Part shown: piece by piece, positions 10,128-19,380 of the stretch
How the letters are laid out: each line of letters opens with the position of its first letter
Position numbering within the stretch: position 1 is the first letter of the stretch
Origin: Pseudomonadales bacterium
GTDB taxonomy: Bacteria; Pseudomonadota; Gammaproteobacteria; Pseudomonadales; Azotimanducaceae
Assembly (NCBI GenBank): GCA_019090385.1
Contig: JAHRWB010000226.1
Location: 1-35,506 of the forward strand
DNA: 35,506 bases
Direction: 5' to 3'
Made by a program: the position numbers and the translations under genes
Notes under the pieces: model-generated
What the model was told of the DNA's origin: nothing
Seen by the model: the letters and a program-made list of their open reading frames with translations, nothing else
Database searches by the model: none

Positions 10128-11756
10128 ATGAATCCCCACAACACTGAGATCATTGAAGAAGTCGAATCCCGACGTTATCAACTGAACTTAACGTTACTAC
10201 GAATTTATAATTACTACCGGGTTTTTATCGGTAGCCTGTTGTTGCTTGTGTTCATACAAAACCTGGCTGATAGTCCCTTGGGCAGCCTCAATTCGGCCTA
10301 TTTTCTAACCACCTGTTTGTCTTACATCGGAGTCAATCTGGTCATTTCTATAATGATACCGAGTATGCCTATACGTCTGCTGAGGTATCAGGGTATTCCC
10401 TTTCTGATTGTGTTAGCTGATACCTTCGCGCTAGGCTTGCTGATGTATTACAGCGGTGGTGTCAGCAGCGGCCTGGCAATCTTTATAATGGTCTCGGTTG
10501 CGGCCGGTGCCATACTGGTCACGGGCAGGAGCAGCACTTTGCTGGCAGCGAGTGCCAGCATCATTGTCTTGTACGAAGAATTTTACCTTTCTTTGTCTGC
10601 CCCGGACCTTCATGACGATTACTTTATTGCCGGTGTCATGGGCATCTTGTACTTTAGCATTTCTATCACCATTCAATATTTATCCAACCGACTGAGAAAA
10701 ACCGAAGTATTGTCGTTAACTCGCGCGGTGGAAGTTGAGGATCTGGAGCGTATTAACCGCTCCATCATTCAACGAATGCGTACCGGACTCATTCTGGTAA
10801 ACCACAACAACTCTATTCGTATGATCAACCAGTCCGCCAAATCTTTACTGGGTTATGCACAATCCACCGACATCTCAGAGCTGCCTACTCCCTTGCTACA
10901 TCGATTAGATGCCTGGCGTAAAATAACGACAAGTAGAACACTACCCTTTCAGGTGCAGCCCACTACGCCTGAAATCCTTATAAACTTTAGTGCTGTTCGC
11001 GCTAACGAAGAAAAAACAGATGTGGTGATTTTTCTGGAAGATACCGCGGAAATGCAACAACAGGCCCAGCAACTCAAGCTAGCAGAACTAGGACGCCTAT
11101 CAGCTAATATAGCCCATGAAATAAGAAACCCCTTAGGTGCTATCAGCCATGCAGCACAACTACTTGGAGAATCAAGCAACCTAGACGCAGCAGACACACG
11201 TCTGACCGAAATCATATACAACCACTGCAAACGAATGAACGACGTTGTAGAAAACATTCTCAACCTTTCCCGCCGCGGTCAGCCCAACCCGGTCAGAATT
11301 AATTTACTGGAATGGGTCATAGATTTCACCGAGCAATTCAATGAGACCAATGACCAAACATCAGATATACAGATTGAAGTACATCCAGCCAATACAGAAA
11401 TCCGGATTGATCCCTCTCAGTTATCCCAGGTAATTACCAACCTTGTGACAAATGGCCTCCGGTACAGCAGAATTGTCGAAGGCCAAAGCAAAATCAGGCT
11501 GGAGGGTGGTATTGATGAAACTACTGACCGCCCTTATCTCAGCGTTATCGATTTTGGTCCGGGTATAGAGGAATCCCTGATTCCCAATTTGTTCGAACCC
11601 TTTTTTACCACAGAAGCATCCGGCACCGGACTGGGTTTATATCTGGCCCGTGAACTGAGTGAAGCTAATCAGGCACGCCTGACCTATTCAAAAGACAGTG
11701 CCGATGGAAGCTGTTTCCGTGTTACCTTTGCACATCCCGACCGAATTACCGCATGA
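10128..11756 (+). CDS. pilS: PilS, type IV pilus sensor histidine kinase
   Basis: Inner-membrane sensor kinase that phosphorylates PilR and adjusts pilin transcription; in Pseudomonas it senses the major pilin in the membrane. Of 542 residues, about the first 190 form six hydrophobic helices. A PAS-like linker follows (MRTGLILVNHNNSIRMINQS). The dimerisation/phosphoacceptor domain contains HEIRNPLGAISHAAQLL with His330, and the ATPase domain has N, G1 and G2 boxes (ITNLVTNGLRYS, VIDFGPGIEE, ASGTGLGLYLARE). It is 21 bases upstream of pilR, so the two are co-transcribed. Confidence 0.95.
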   Translation: MNPHNTEIIEEVESRRYQLNLTLLRIYNYYRVFIGSLLLLVFIQNLADSPLGSLNSAYFLTTCLSYIGVNLVISIMIPSMPIRLLRYQGIPFLIVLADTFALGLLMYYSGGVSSGLAIFIMVSVAAGAILVTGRSSTLLAASASIIVLYEEFYLSLSAPDLHDDYFIAGVMGILYFSISITIQYLSNRLRKTEVLSLTRAVEVEDLERINRSIIQRMRTGLILVNHNNSIRMINQSAKSLLGYAQSTDISELPTPLLHRLDAWRKITTSRTLPFQVQPTTPEILINFSAVRANEEKTDVVIFLEDTAEMQQQAQQLKLAELGRLSANIAHEIRNPLGAISHAAQLLGESSNLDAADTRLTEIIYNHCKRMNDVVENILNLSRRGQPNPVRINLLEWVIDFTEQFNETNDQTSDIQIEVHPANTEIRIDPSQLSQVITNLVTNGLRYSRIVEGQSKIRLEGGIDETTDRPYLSVIDFGPGIEESLIPNLFEPFFTTEASGTGLGLYLARELSEANQARLTYSKDSADGSCFRVTFAHPDRITA

Positions 11757-11777
11757 CAAAAGCCATGGTTAAAAAAT

Positions 11778-13181
11778 ATGACTGAAAAAAAGCGCGCACT
11801 AATCGTTGATGATGAACCTGATATTCGAGAACTCCTCGAAATAACCCTGGGCAGAATGAATATTCATACTGAGACGGCTTCAGATCTTGCTGAAGCGTTT
11901 GCCATGCTGGAGCGAGAAGCAGCATTTGATCTGTGCCTGACCGATATGCACCTTCCTGACGGGAATGGACTGGAGCTGGTGAAACTTATCGGTGCTAACT
12001 ATCCCACATTGCCGGTTGCTGTTATCACTGCATTTGGCAGCATGGACGTCGCAATCGATGCGTTAAAATCCGGCGCCTTCGATTTTGTTCAAAAACCGCT
12101 GGACCTGGAACAACTGCGATCGCTTATAGAAACTGCACTCAAAGCAGGCAATCAACCAACTGAAATCAGTGACAGCTTGACTGGAAGTTCCAGTGCAATG
12201 CAGCTATTGAGATCCCAGATCAACCGACTAGCCCGCAGCCAGGCCCCCATCTATATCAGTGGGGAATCCGGTAGCGGAAAGGAAGTCGTTGCCCGCCTGA
12301 TACACAAAGGTGGACCCAGAGCAGAAAATTTATTTGTCCCGGTTAACTGTGGCGCCATTCCGTCAGAACTAATGGAGAGTGAGTTTTTTGGCCATGTAAA
12401 AGGCAGTTTTACTGGCGCAACCAGTGATAAGCTGGGATTATTCCAAACTGCCAACGGTGGCACTTTGTTCCTCGATGAAGTCGCCGACCTACCCTTACCC
12501 ATGCAGGTTAAATTATTACGTGCAATCCAGGAGAAAGCAGTACGACCAATTGGTGGCGCCGAAGAAATCTCCATTGACGTCAGGGTATTGTCGGCCACAC
12601 ACAAAAACCTGGGTGAACAAGTTGACACGGGCACTTTTCGCCAAGATCTATACTACCGCCTGAATGTTATTGAGCTACCCGTTCCAAGCCTGCGGGAGAG
12701 AAGCGATGATATCCCCATGTTTATCGAACAGATTTTGAACAAGCTGGCAAACGAATATGGTCAACGCGCGCCAAGCATCAGCGAGGAAGCAAGCGAAGAA
12801 CTAATCTCATACGACTTCCCAGGCAATGTCAGAGAGCTGGAAAATATTCTCGAACGTGCATTTACTCTTTGTGATGGCAGTGTCATTGTCCCGGCAGATT
12901 TAAACCTAAGTCGTGGGAAGTTTGGTCCAGCTCCCGCAAAAACCCAGTCAATTGAACCCGACCCTGTCGCCAAAGTGGAACCTGATACAAATGAAAAAAT
13001 TGGCACGGAGTATTCCCTTGAGCCCGGCGAATCGCTGGAGGATCACCTTGATAATATAGAGAAACAAATTATCACAAGTGCTCTGGAAAAATCCCGGTGG
13101 AATAAAACTGCCGCTGCAAAATCGCTGGGTATTACTTTTCGTGCGCTTCGCTATCGTCTGAAAAAACTGCATCTGGAATAG
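11778..13181 (+). CDS. pilR: PilR, sigma-54-dependent type IV pilus response regulator
   Basis: NtrC-family enhancer-binding protein that activates sigma-54 transcription of the major pilin gene. Domains in order: a receiver (ALIVDDEPDIRELLE, phosphoacceptor Asp56 in CLTDMHLPDGNG); an AAA+ core with Walker A GESGSGKE (from residue 162), the sigma-54 contact loop GSFTGA (209-214) and Walker B GGTLFLDEVADLP; and a C-terminal Fis-type helix-turn-helix (WNKTAAAKSLGITFRALRYRL). The GSFTGA form instead of GAFTGA matches what I recall of PilR from Pseudomonas. No pilA gene lies in the window, so its main target is elsewhere. Confidence 0.96.
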   Translation: MTEKKRALIVDDEPDIRELLEITLGRMNIHTETASDLAEAFAMLEREAAFDLCLTDMHLPDGNGLELVKLIGANYPTLPVAVITAFGSMDVAIDALKSGAFDFVQKPLDLEQLRSLIETALKAGNQPTEISDSLTGSSSAMQLLRSQINRLARSQAPIYISGESGSGKEVVARLIHKGGPRAENLFVPVNCGAIPSELMESEFFGHVKGSFTGATSDKLGLFQTANGGTLFLDEVADLPLPMQVKLLRAIQEKAVRPIGGAEEISIDVRVLSATHKNLGEQVDTGTFRQDLYYRLNVIELPVPSLRERSDDIPMFIEQILNKLANEYGQRAPSISEEASEELISYDFPGNVRELENILERAFTLCDGSVIVPADLNLSRGKFGPAPAKTQSIEPDPVAKVEPDTNEKIGTEYSLEPGESLEDHLDNIEKQIITSALEKSRWNKTAAAKSLGITFRALRYRLKKLHLE

Positions 13182-13239
13182 CATTCCAGAAATTGGAGAG
13201 CTTCCCACAAAAACCCACAGGCATTTCCCACATACACAC

Positions 13240-13256
13240 ATTGTGAAATTCACAAT
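13240..13256. promoter_or_regulatory. Perfect 17-base palindrome upstream of fimT
   Basis: ATTGTGAA-A-TTCACAAT is a perfect inverted repeat with 8-base arms and one central base, ending 9 bases before the fimT ATG. It could be an operator or a small hairpin next to the ribosome-binding site. The TGTGA/TCACA half-sites resemble CRP/Vfr boxes, but their spacing is 3 rather than 6, so a CRP site is not supported. Confidence 0.4.
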
Positions 13257-13265
13257 ACTGGGTAG

Positions 13266-13937
13266 ATGCGCTGTTCAACCTATGCCAAAAATAATACAGG
13301 TAGCTTATCCGCACCTTTACCATCTTTTAGGGCTTTTGGGGCTTGCAGGGCTTTTAGAACCTGCAAAGTAAAAGGAATCACCCTGGTAGAACTAACCATC
13401 ACGCTTTGCATATTAGGTATATTGACTGGAATGGCAGCACCCAGCTTTAATAACTTCCTACAAAATCAAGCCTCAACAGCCGCAGTAAATCAGCTTATCG
13501 GCTCAGTTCACTTTACCCGACATGCCGCGATAACTCTGCATAATACCGTTACTCTATGCCCGGCTTCTAACAGCAATCGCTTTGTCTGCGGCAGGAGAAA
13601 TCATTGGCAATATGGTGCGCTCGCTTTTTTGGATACTAACAACAGCGGTAGTGTGGATAACAATGAAACCGTTATTAAGCGATTTCCGGCTCTACAGGTC
13701 GGCTCGGCAACCTATTGGCGATCCTTTAGAAACCGCTCATTTCTACAAATCAACGCACGTGGTTTGACCAATTGGCAAAACGGTAACATTCTTTACTGTC
13801 CCCCGGGCGACGACCCACAATATGCCCGACAGATTATTATTAATGTTGCTGCCCGTGTAAGGCTCGCAAGAGATACAAACAGAGATGGTGTTGTGGAAGA
13901 CGCTCGGGGCAGACCAATTAGCTGCCCCGAGCGCTGA
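13266..13937 (+). CDS. fimT: FimT-like minor pseudopilin (GspH/FimT family)
   Basis: Prepilin-like protein of the GspH/FimT family. Its place right after pilS-pilR is that of Pseudomonas fimT. The cleavage motif is KVKG-ITLVELTITLCILGILTG, with Gly37 before the mature Ile and Glu at mature position 5, followed by one hydrophobic helix and the usual ASTAAVNQLIGSVHFTRHAAI amphipathic helix. The C-terminal part has several cysteines (LCPASNSNRFVCG, LYCPPGDD, SCPER) that can form disulfides. The leader is unusually long (37 residues against the usual 6-15), and no nearer ATG, GTG or TTG exists in frame. It includes a tandem duplicated RAFGAC/RAFRTC. The 84-base gap after pilR allows a separate promoter. 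Confidence 0.85.
   Translation: MRCSTYAKNNTGSLSAPLPSFRAFGACRAFRTCKVKGITLVELTITLCILGILTGMAAPSFNNFLQNQASTAAVNQLIGSVHFTRHAAITLHNTVTLCPASNSNRFVCGRRNHWQYGALAFLDTNNSGSVDNNETVIKRFPALQVGSATYWRSFRNRSFLQINARGLTNWQNGNILYCPPGDDPQYARQIIINVAARVRLARDTNRDGVVEDARGRPISCPER
13329..13364 (+). repeat. 18-base tandem duplication in the fimT leader
   Basis: Two adjacent 18-base units (13329-13346 and 13347-13364), matching at 14 of 18 positions, encode RAFGAC and RAFRTC inside the prepilin leader. The duplication partly explains the abnormal leader length. Confidence 0.8.
13901..13933. terminator. 12-bp perfect stem-loop at the fimT 3' end (putative bidirectional terminator)
   Basis: CGCTCGGGGCAG (13901-13912) pairs perfectly with CTGCCCCGAGCG (13922-13933) around a 9-base loop. 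The second arm ends just before the TGA stop of fimT (13935-13937), and the convergent pilY2-like gene ends at 13951. There is no U-tract on either side, so it is not a classical intrinsic terminator. It may protect the 3' ends of both transcripts or act with Rho. Confidence 0.55.
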
Positions 13938-13950
13938 ACTACTGTGTTTG

Positions 13951-14385
13951 CTAGGAATCTACCAAAGCACTATTATCAGACAACTGCTTAAGACTCACAA
14001 TCTCTCTGTGCTTGTCGTTGATCGGCTGGTACTCGAAGGATACCTTCATGCCTACTTTCAACATTGAAAAAGCACCAAAAGTTCCCCGAATTTCCACCTT
14101 AGCATCCGTCGCTACAGTATACTTGGTACCGCTGATAATCACGACATTTGTTGCCAAATCCAACCGTCTTACCACGCCTTGGGAATGCATTAGCAGTTTA
14201 TTTCCTGCAGCCTTCGCGCCACCTGAACGAGCATGGCTGTTCGTATCGATATTACCTAACCCGGGAAAATGTATATCCGGATGTTGTTGTGCAGATAGCG
14301 ATACAGCACAGGAAAAACCAAATACAAACCCGGCCATTTTGCACACCCGGAACATTTTCACTATGCCATTTCCAGTATTTTCCAT
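13951..14385 (-). CDS. PilY2-like exported protein (DUF5666-like)
   Basis: Small exported protein at the end of the minor-pilin operon, in the position of Pseudomonas pilY2. A signal peptide (MFRVCKMAGFVFGFSCAVSLSAQ, after a short polar start) is followed by a spacer and one beta-rich domain: QGVVRRLDLATNVVIISGTKY, then AKVEIRGTF and VGMKVSFEY. This resembles the DUF5666/PilY2 fold that often describes small OB-like proteins. I take the ATG at 14385 (MENTGNGIVK) because AGGAG lies 7 bases upstream. An earlier ATG at 14409 would overlap the pilY1 end and has no ribosome site. The gap to pilY1 is 13 bases. Assignment to PilY2 rests mainly on position. Confidence 0.7.
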   Translation of the reverse strand: MENTGNGIVKMFRVCKMAGFVFGFSCAVSLSAQQHPDIHFPGLGNIDTNSHARSGGAKAAGNKLLMHSQGVVRRLDLATNVVIISGTKYTVATDAKVEIRGTFGAFSMLKVGMKVSFEYQPINDKHREIVSLKQLSDNSALVDS

Positions 14386-14398
14386 TGTATTTACTCCT

Positions 14399-17300
14399 CT
14401 AGTTCGCATTATCTAGTTCGCGCCAGGATAATCTGCCGGTTTTATTGGCCACATTTTTCGCTACACGAACGGATATTTGTTCATTACCACCACTTAAGAA
14501 CAAGAAGTCAGTATCACCTTCACCTAATAATAAAGAAGGATCCACCAGCGTACCGTTTAACATATCCGCATCCAGCACAATGCCTGCAGAATGTCCATCT
14601 ACCAAATCGTCATCGTCAACCACGCCATCATTGTTAAAGTCAAAAATAGCGCGGCCAGGATCACCACCCGTTACAGAGCTAACTGGAAAAATCGACCCTG
14701 GGGGCGCGATGAGACAACTGTTAGCATCTCGAGGCACAAGGGTAGTTATGAGTATTTCATCACCTCTGGAAACTATACGACGAACCGCACGCTCACCAGG
14801 ATACTGTATTGCTGGCGGTGTATTACCTGTTATATCGGGATTGGCATTCCCCTGTCTGGTCAACACTGGCCGCACCAGATCAAAATCTATGTACCAACCA
14901 TAGGTACCTGCCGTACCACTGGCATCGTCAGCTACATAGTCTACAGCATTGTCGGTTATATATCGTAGACGGCTAAATGGCGTTACCGTTTCATCATAGC
15001 TGTTAGTCAACACCTGTTCGACCAATCGGTCAGCTTTAGTATTGCTCTGGGCAGTGGGTGGGTTCAACTCCCCTCCCCGGTCCCAAATCCCGTATACAGA
15101 CTGGATTGCGGTCGAGGTTGCATCATCCTCCGTTACATAGCTGCCGGTACCAAATATTACGATAAAACCTTCTTGATACGGATGCTTTCGCACAAAGGGC
15201 TGTGCTGTAATTGGCTGCCGCGTTGTCGTACCTCCAGAGGTATAAGTTGCCTGAAACAGCTTGGTAGTAACCCAATTATCAGGGTCCTCATCGCGTAAAT
15301 CAAATCGATAAAGGTTACCAAACAAATCTCCGGCATACGCCAGGTCTACTGTTCCATTTAAATCTTCATCAATAACTGCCGGTGTTCCCAAACCGTTCGG
15401 AAGTCCCGCTAGCGTATCCGGTGAGGCTTTTACACCTTCACCTGTGTCCAATTTTAGGAAATCTGCAGCACTCCAACCATCCAGGCCCTCTTCCAATGAA
15501 AGAACAAACAACTTTGCAATACCGGCGGTACTGTTATAGCCATTACCGAATAGAGCAACCCATGCATTATCGCCCCCAATTATGGCATTACTCATTACCA
15601 GCTGAGGTTGGCTAAACGTATAGCCAAGATCTTTTACGGGTAAACCAAATCCGTCCACCCATGCACCACCTCCGAGTGGCACACCCAGATCATCCACAGG
15701 ATAAGTATCGTCGGCGTCAGTGAATTCCCACAGTACCGTTTTCAGGGCATTAACCTCACTGGAGTAGGATGTAGATGGACTATTCACATTCAGCGCATAT
15801 AGACCCTTACCACCAGCACCCAATCCACTCACCAGGACAGTATTCCATGACCGCGTCGCGGAGAGCTTGGATTCTGGCATAAACACATCTTCAATACTTG
15901 GCGTTAAGTCCGTAAAAAATTTGTGCGAATAGGTGACAGAGCTCAACTCATCAAGCGCATTGGCATAATTCTGCGTAGTATCCAGAAATTTGTTCGGTAT
16001 ATAAGCGAATGCTTCATCACCTGTATCAGCTGAAAAAGCATGCAGCATACCGTCATTTGCCCCTACATAAACCATGCCAGCCCGAGAGCTTTTAGAATTA
16101 AAATAGTCTGAGTAAAGATCCGTACCTTGAGGAAAGGGCTCCTGGTCTCTATGACGGGCTCTTGGTGCACCTACGTAAATCGGTGCAGAATGAACAATAT
16201 CGCCAATTAATCCATCAATAGGCTGACGCTGCCTAAGCAGACCGGCGGGCTCTTCATTGACCCGCTCGCCGCGAAGGAAGTTCACTTCGTTTTCCTGAAT
16301 ACCCGCCAGCTGATTTACATTTAATGATGCAAATTTAAACGGTATAGCTGTGTCAGTAATACCATCCAGAGTTGCCACTAAGCGAGTAGAGAAATTTACA
16401 CTATTCATTTCCTCAGCAGCACGCCAAACCGGGTTATCTACATCGACGACGCCGGTTGCCGCATTCACATCAAAAGCGACTAGATCACCACTGTTAAATT
16501 TGGGATTAAAGAAACCCCGATATTCAACGGTATCATTACGCAAGACGGTAGTACTGAAAGCCACTGCACTCACCGAAATCGAACCGTCGGTAAAAACATT
16601 AAAGGCGGTCTGCAATGCTGATGCCAAAGCCACTGGATCGTTTGCTTCAAGATACTGGCCTCGACCATTGATTGCGGCGTGCATCAGATCATCAGCTTTT
16701 GCTGAAATTGTCGTGGTCGGATCAGGCCATACAAAAGCCGTTGTATAATCTGAAGGGTCTGGCGGTGTAGTACCGGTATTCAAGCCAAATCCTACAGTAT
16801 AGGTTTTCATATGTTGATGCATGGTCTTATCGTCAGCGCCAAAAGCTGATGCAGGTGCCGCTCGGGTATCATAAACCGATGTCGGTACATCATTATCCAG
16901 GGTGGAATGTAAATCACGCTCATAATAGTACATAGCAACATCTGCTAGAGAAGTTTCAAAAGCATCCTCATACATCCCTTCATCGAAGGCTGAGGTACTG
17001 TCAGAATCATCATTGTCATGATTACCGTCTTCATCAGGGTCACTGCCATTCCACTCTCCATCAGAAAATAGCAGGGTATAGTTTACCTGACACTGACCTT
17101 GAGGAGCTGCAAGAACAGGGCACCCCGCATCACCCGGATTGGAATCAGCACCACTGCCAAAGGAATCGTCTTCCTTGCATTCAAAATGCTTACCCGCTCT
17201 TTCCAAAGCAGTACGTAATGGCGTGCCACCACCTGAGTTCACGGAATATATCTGGTCCATCATGGCCAGTTTATTACCTGACCGAAAAGAAGCATTCATC

Positions 17301-19306
17301 AGATCAATATTGAGACTATCATTGGCAGCATCATTAAGTACCGTATAACCCAAACGTAATCTACTTACATCTGAGATTGATCTACCCAATGCCGCCTTCG
17401 CAGCATATTCTCGCAATCGATAATAGGTAAACCAGTTGGCAAAGTTTTGTATTTCCTCTGCATAGGTACAAGACATGGGATTAGCACAATCCAGCCTATT
17501 CGCTCCACCAACAAAGGGAGCATTCGCTGGCAAAATTTCTACTTTGGTATAGGTATCATTCCATACCGGCCTTCCAGCAACATTAGTCCAGTTATACATA
17601 GCCATATTTACATTGTCATGCCACACAAACCTATAGCCGGCTGTCACTGTGTTAATAACCGGGATGGCATAGGAATAAAAGTCATGCTGAACAGTCAAAT
17701 CAAAGGTTTGAATAACCGGGTCAAAGGCATCCATGGGTGCTGCGGCTGGCGGTGCATCAGCAAACTCTGTACCATTTCTATCCAGCCCAATCCAGGGTTC
17801 GTAACGCACTTCTCTATTATAATAAATAGTGCTGTACTGAGGGCTCCGTGCCCGCCACGCACCATACTGGTTACCATTAAATACACTATCTTCGCCCAAC
17901 TCATCTTCGTAGGCCGCAACAAATGATCTGTACTGCGAGCCATCCCACCATTTATAGGTATTGGTAGACAAATCAAATAAATTGGTCGCGTATAAATTAT
18001 ACGCTGCAACATTTGCATCTTTTTGTGCTGAATTATTATAGTAAAAAAGCCCAGATGTCTGGTCGCTCATAATGCTCCAGTCCATGCTGCCAGAATCATC
18101 CATCACAACCAGCACGTTGGTTTCAGCACTGATCGCATCTTCAAGAGGCACATCGGCCAAATCCAGAATATTCTGGACCTCACCAGGCGGTGCTGGCGTT
18201 GCTGGAGGAGATGCCGCAACGACAGTAACTAAAACTGTCATGGTATTAGAAACAGCATTGCCATCAAAAAACTGCACATCAAACGAATCAGACCCCACAA
18301 AGGTTACATCCGGCGTATAAGTAAATGATCCGTCGGCATTAACTGTCAATTGTGTACCTGGGTACTTTAGCGCTCCATCTTCAAGAATCGTCGAGGAAAG
18401 TGCGGCCCCCAACGGTATAACTGTTAGAGAGTCTCCATCCGGGTCCAGGGCAGCCTGCAACAAGCCACTGCCACTGCTTATATTCAAAAATGTAGCCTGG
18501 GGAATAGTATAAGTCGGTACTGAAAAAATGGCGGGGGCATCATTCACCGCGTTAACGGTAACATTTACCACCGCCGTGGCGATATCACCGTTGTTATCAG
18601 TAAATGTATAGGAAAAAAAATCCGCCCCGTGATAATTAGGCTTGGGTGTATAGGTGATATCTGAACCGGAAATAGACAAAGTACCATTCGGCAATGTTTC
18701 AGGTAATCCCAAAATATTTAGCTGCGTTGTAGGTATAGATTCCGAGCTGTTCGGAAAACTAATAGCGTCTATAATGTGCGTTACACCATAAACCGTAACC
18801 ACATTGGGCGCATCGCCCATGGTGTCATTATCAAACACGTTTAAAACGATGCTTGCATCCTCTTCAACCTCCATCACATCATCAACGGCCACAGGTATAT
18901 CATCCACCGCACTAACCACAACATTAAAACTATGTGTCACCTCCAGAAGTTCCGGATCCACGGCCTTAAGAACTATGTTAGCAGAGCCGCTATCTCCGGG
19001 TGCAAAACTCAGTATCATCTCACCTGGGGCATTTGCACCGATGCTAATGCCAATTAGTGCAGGGTTACTATTACTAGATACACCAAAAGTAAGAGCACCG
19101 GCTTCGGGATCAAGGAATACCGTATTCAGATCGATCACATAATCTGTATTGTCTTCATTTACCGCTACTGCAGGAATCGGACTGACCACTGTAGGTGGTA
19201 ATGCATAAACTGCAAAACCCAATACAGAAAAAAGCAGCATAAGAGCAAGCCTTGTTGCTCTGCACATTAAACTATTTGTTAGTTGATACATACTTACTAC
19301 TCCCAT
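14399..19306 (-). CDS. pilY1: PilY1, type IV pilus tip adhesin with N-terminal cadherin/Ig-like repeats
   Basis: Large (1635-residue) pilus-tip adhesin and calcium-dependent regulator of pilus retraction, exported by a signal peptide. About residues 40-375 form three beta-rich repeats of the tandem-95/cadherin-like type (for example AVDDVMEVEEDASIVLNVFDND, then YTPKPNYHGADFFSYTF and VNAVNDAP). A von Willebrand A domain begins near residue 397 with MIDAS DDSGS (about 401-405), GGGTPLRTAL, and the acidic loop SDGEWNGSDPDEDGN. The C-terminal PilY1 beta-propeller has DIVHSAPIYVGAPR (near 1040), the calcium loop DEDLNGTVDLAYAGDLFGN and a second DFNNDGVVDDDD near 1555. Pseudomonas PilY1 has about 1,160 residues, so the N-terminal repeats are extra. 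Starts at 19306 and 19291 are both possible. Confidence 0.96.
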   Translation of the reverse strand: MGVVSMYQLTNSLMCRATRLALMLLFSVLGFAVYALPPTVVSPIPAVAVNEDNTDYVIDLNTVFLDPEAGALTFGVSSNSNPALIGISIGANAPGEMILSFAPGDSGSANIVLKAVDPELLEVTHSFNVVVSAVDDIPVAVDDVMEVEEDASIVLNVFDNDTMGDAPNVVTVYGVTHIIDAISFPNSSESIPTTQLNILGLPETLPNGTLSISGSDITYTPKPNYHGADFFSYTFTDNNGDIATAVVNVTVNAVNDAPAIFSVPTYTIPQATFLNISSGSGLLQAALDPDGDSLTVIPLGAALSSTILEDGALKYPGTQLTVNADGSFTYTPDVTFVGSDSFDVQFFDGNAVSNTMTVLVTVVAASPPATPAPPGEVQNILDLADVPLEDAISAETNVLVVMDDSGSMDWSIMSDQTSGLFYYNNSAQKDANVAAYNLYATNLFDLSTNTYKWWDGSQYRSFVAAYEDELGEDSVFNGNQYGAWRARSPQYSTIYYNREVRYEPWIGLDRNGTEFADAPPAAAPMDAFDPVIQTFDLTVQHDFYSYAIPVINTVTAGYRFVWHDNVNMAMYNWTNVAGRPVWNDTYTKVEILPANAPFVGGANRLDCANPMSCTYAEEIQNFANWFTYYRLREYAAKAALGRSISDVSRLRLGYTVLNDAANDSLNIDLMNASFRSGNKLAMMDQIYSVNSGGGTPLRTALERAGKHFECKEDDSFGSGADSNPGDAGCPVLAAPQGQCQVNYTLLFSDGEWNGSDPDEDGNHDNDDSDSTSAFDEGMYEDAFETSLADVAMYYYERDLHSTLDNDVPTSVYDTRAAPASAFGADDKTMHQHMKTYTVGFGLNTGTTPPDPSDYTTAFVWPDPTTTISAKADDLMHAAINGRGQYLEANDPVALASALQTAFNVFTDGSISVSAVAFSTTVLRNDTVEYRGFFNPKFNSGDLVAFDVNAATGVVDVDNPVWRAAEEMNSVNFSTRLVATLDGITDTAIPFKFASLNVNQLAGIQENEVNFLRGERVNEEPAGLLRQRQPIDGLIGDIVHSAPIYVGAPRARHRDQEPFPQGTDLYSDYFNSKSSRAGMVYVGANDGMLHAFSADTGDEAFAYIPNKFLDTTQNYANALDELSSVTYSHKFFTDLTPSIEDVFMPESKLSATRSWNTVLVSGLGAGGKGLYALNVNSPSTSYSSEVNALKTVLWEFTDADDTYPVDDLGVPLGGGAWVDGFGLPVKDLGYTFSQPQLVMSNAIIGGDNAWVALFGNGYNSTAGIAKLFVLSLEEGLDGWSAADFLKLDTGEGVKASPDTLAGLPNGLGTPAVIDEDLNGTVDLAYAGDLFGNLYRFDLRDEDPDNWVTTKLFQATYTSGGTTTRQPITAQPFVRKHPYQEGFIVIFGTGSYVTEDDATSTAIQSVYGIWDRGGELNPPTAQSNTKADRLVEQVLTNSYDETVTPFSRLRYITDNAVDYVADDASGTAGTYGWYIDFDLVRPVLTRQGNANPDITGNTPPAIQYPGERAVRRIVSRGDEILITTLVPRDANSCLIAPPGSIFPVSSVTGGDPGRAIFDFNNDGVVDDDDLVDGHSAGIVLDADMLNGTLVDPSLLLGEGDTDFLFLSGGNEQISVRVAKNVANKTGRLSWRELDNAN

Positions 19307-19321
19307 AACTTACTACTCCCA
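19292..19321 (-). repeat. pilY1: Duplicated Shine-Dalgarno/start region of pilY1
   Basis: The 14-base unit ACTTACTACTCCCA (plus strand) occurs at 19292-19305 and 19308-19321, with period 16. On the coding strand each copy gives a GGGAG ribosome site 8-9 bases before an in-frame ATG (19306 and 19291). The gene therefore has two nearly identical initiation signals in a row, giving products that differ by five residues (MGVVS) before the signal peptide. Confidence 0.85.
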
Positions 19322-19380
19322 CTACTTATGTGGTCAAACTAAATAAATTTCGATACAAACCCAGCCAAATTAATCTCATG

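Noticed and set aside
13240-13256. CRP/Vfr-binding site
   Set aside because: TGTGA and TCACA are separated by 3 bases; the family requires 6.
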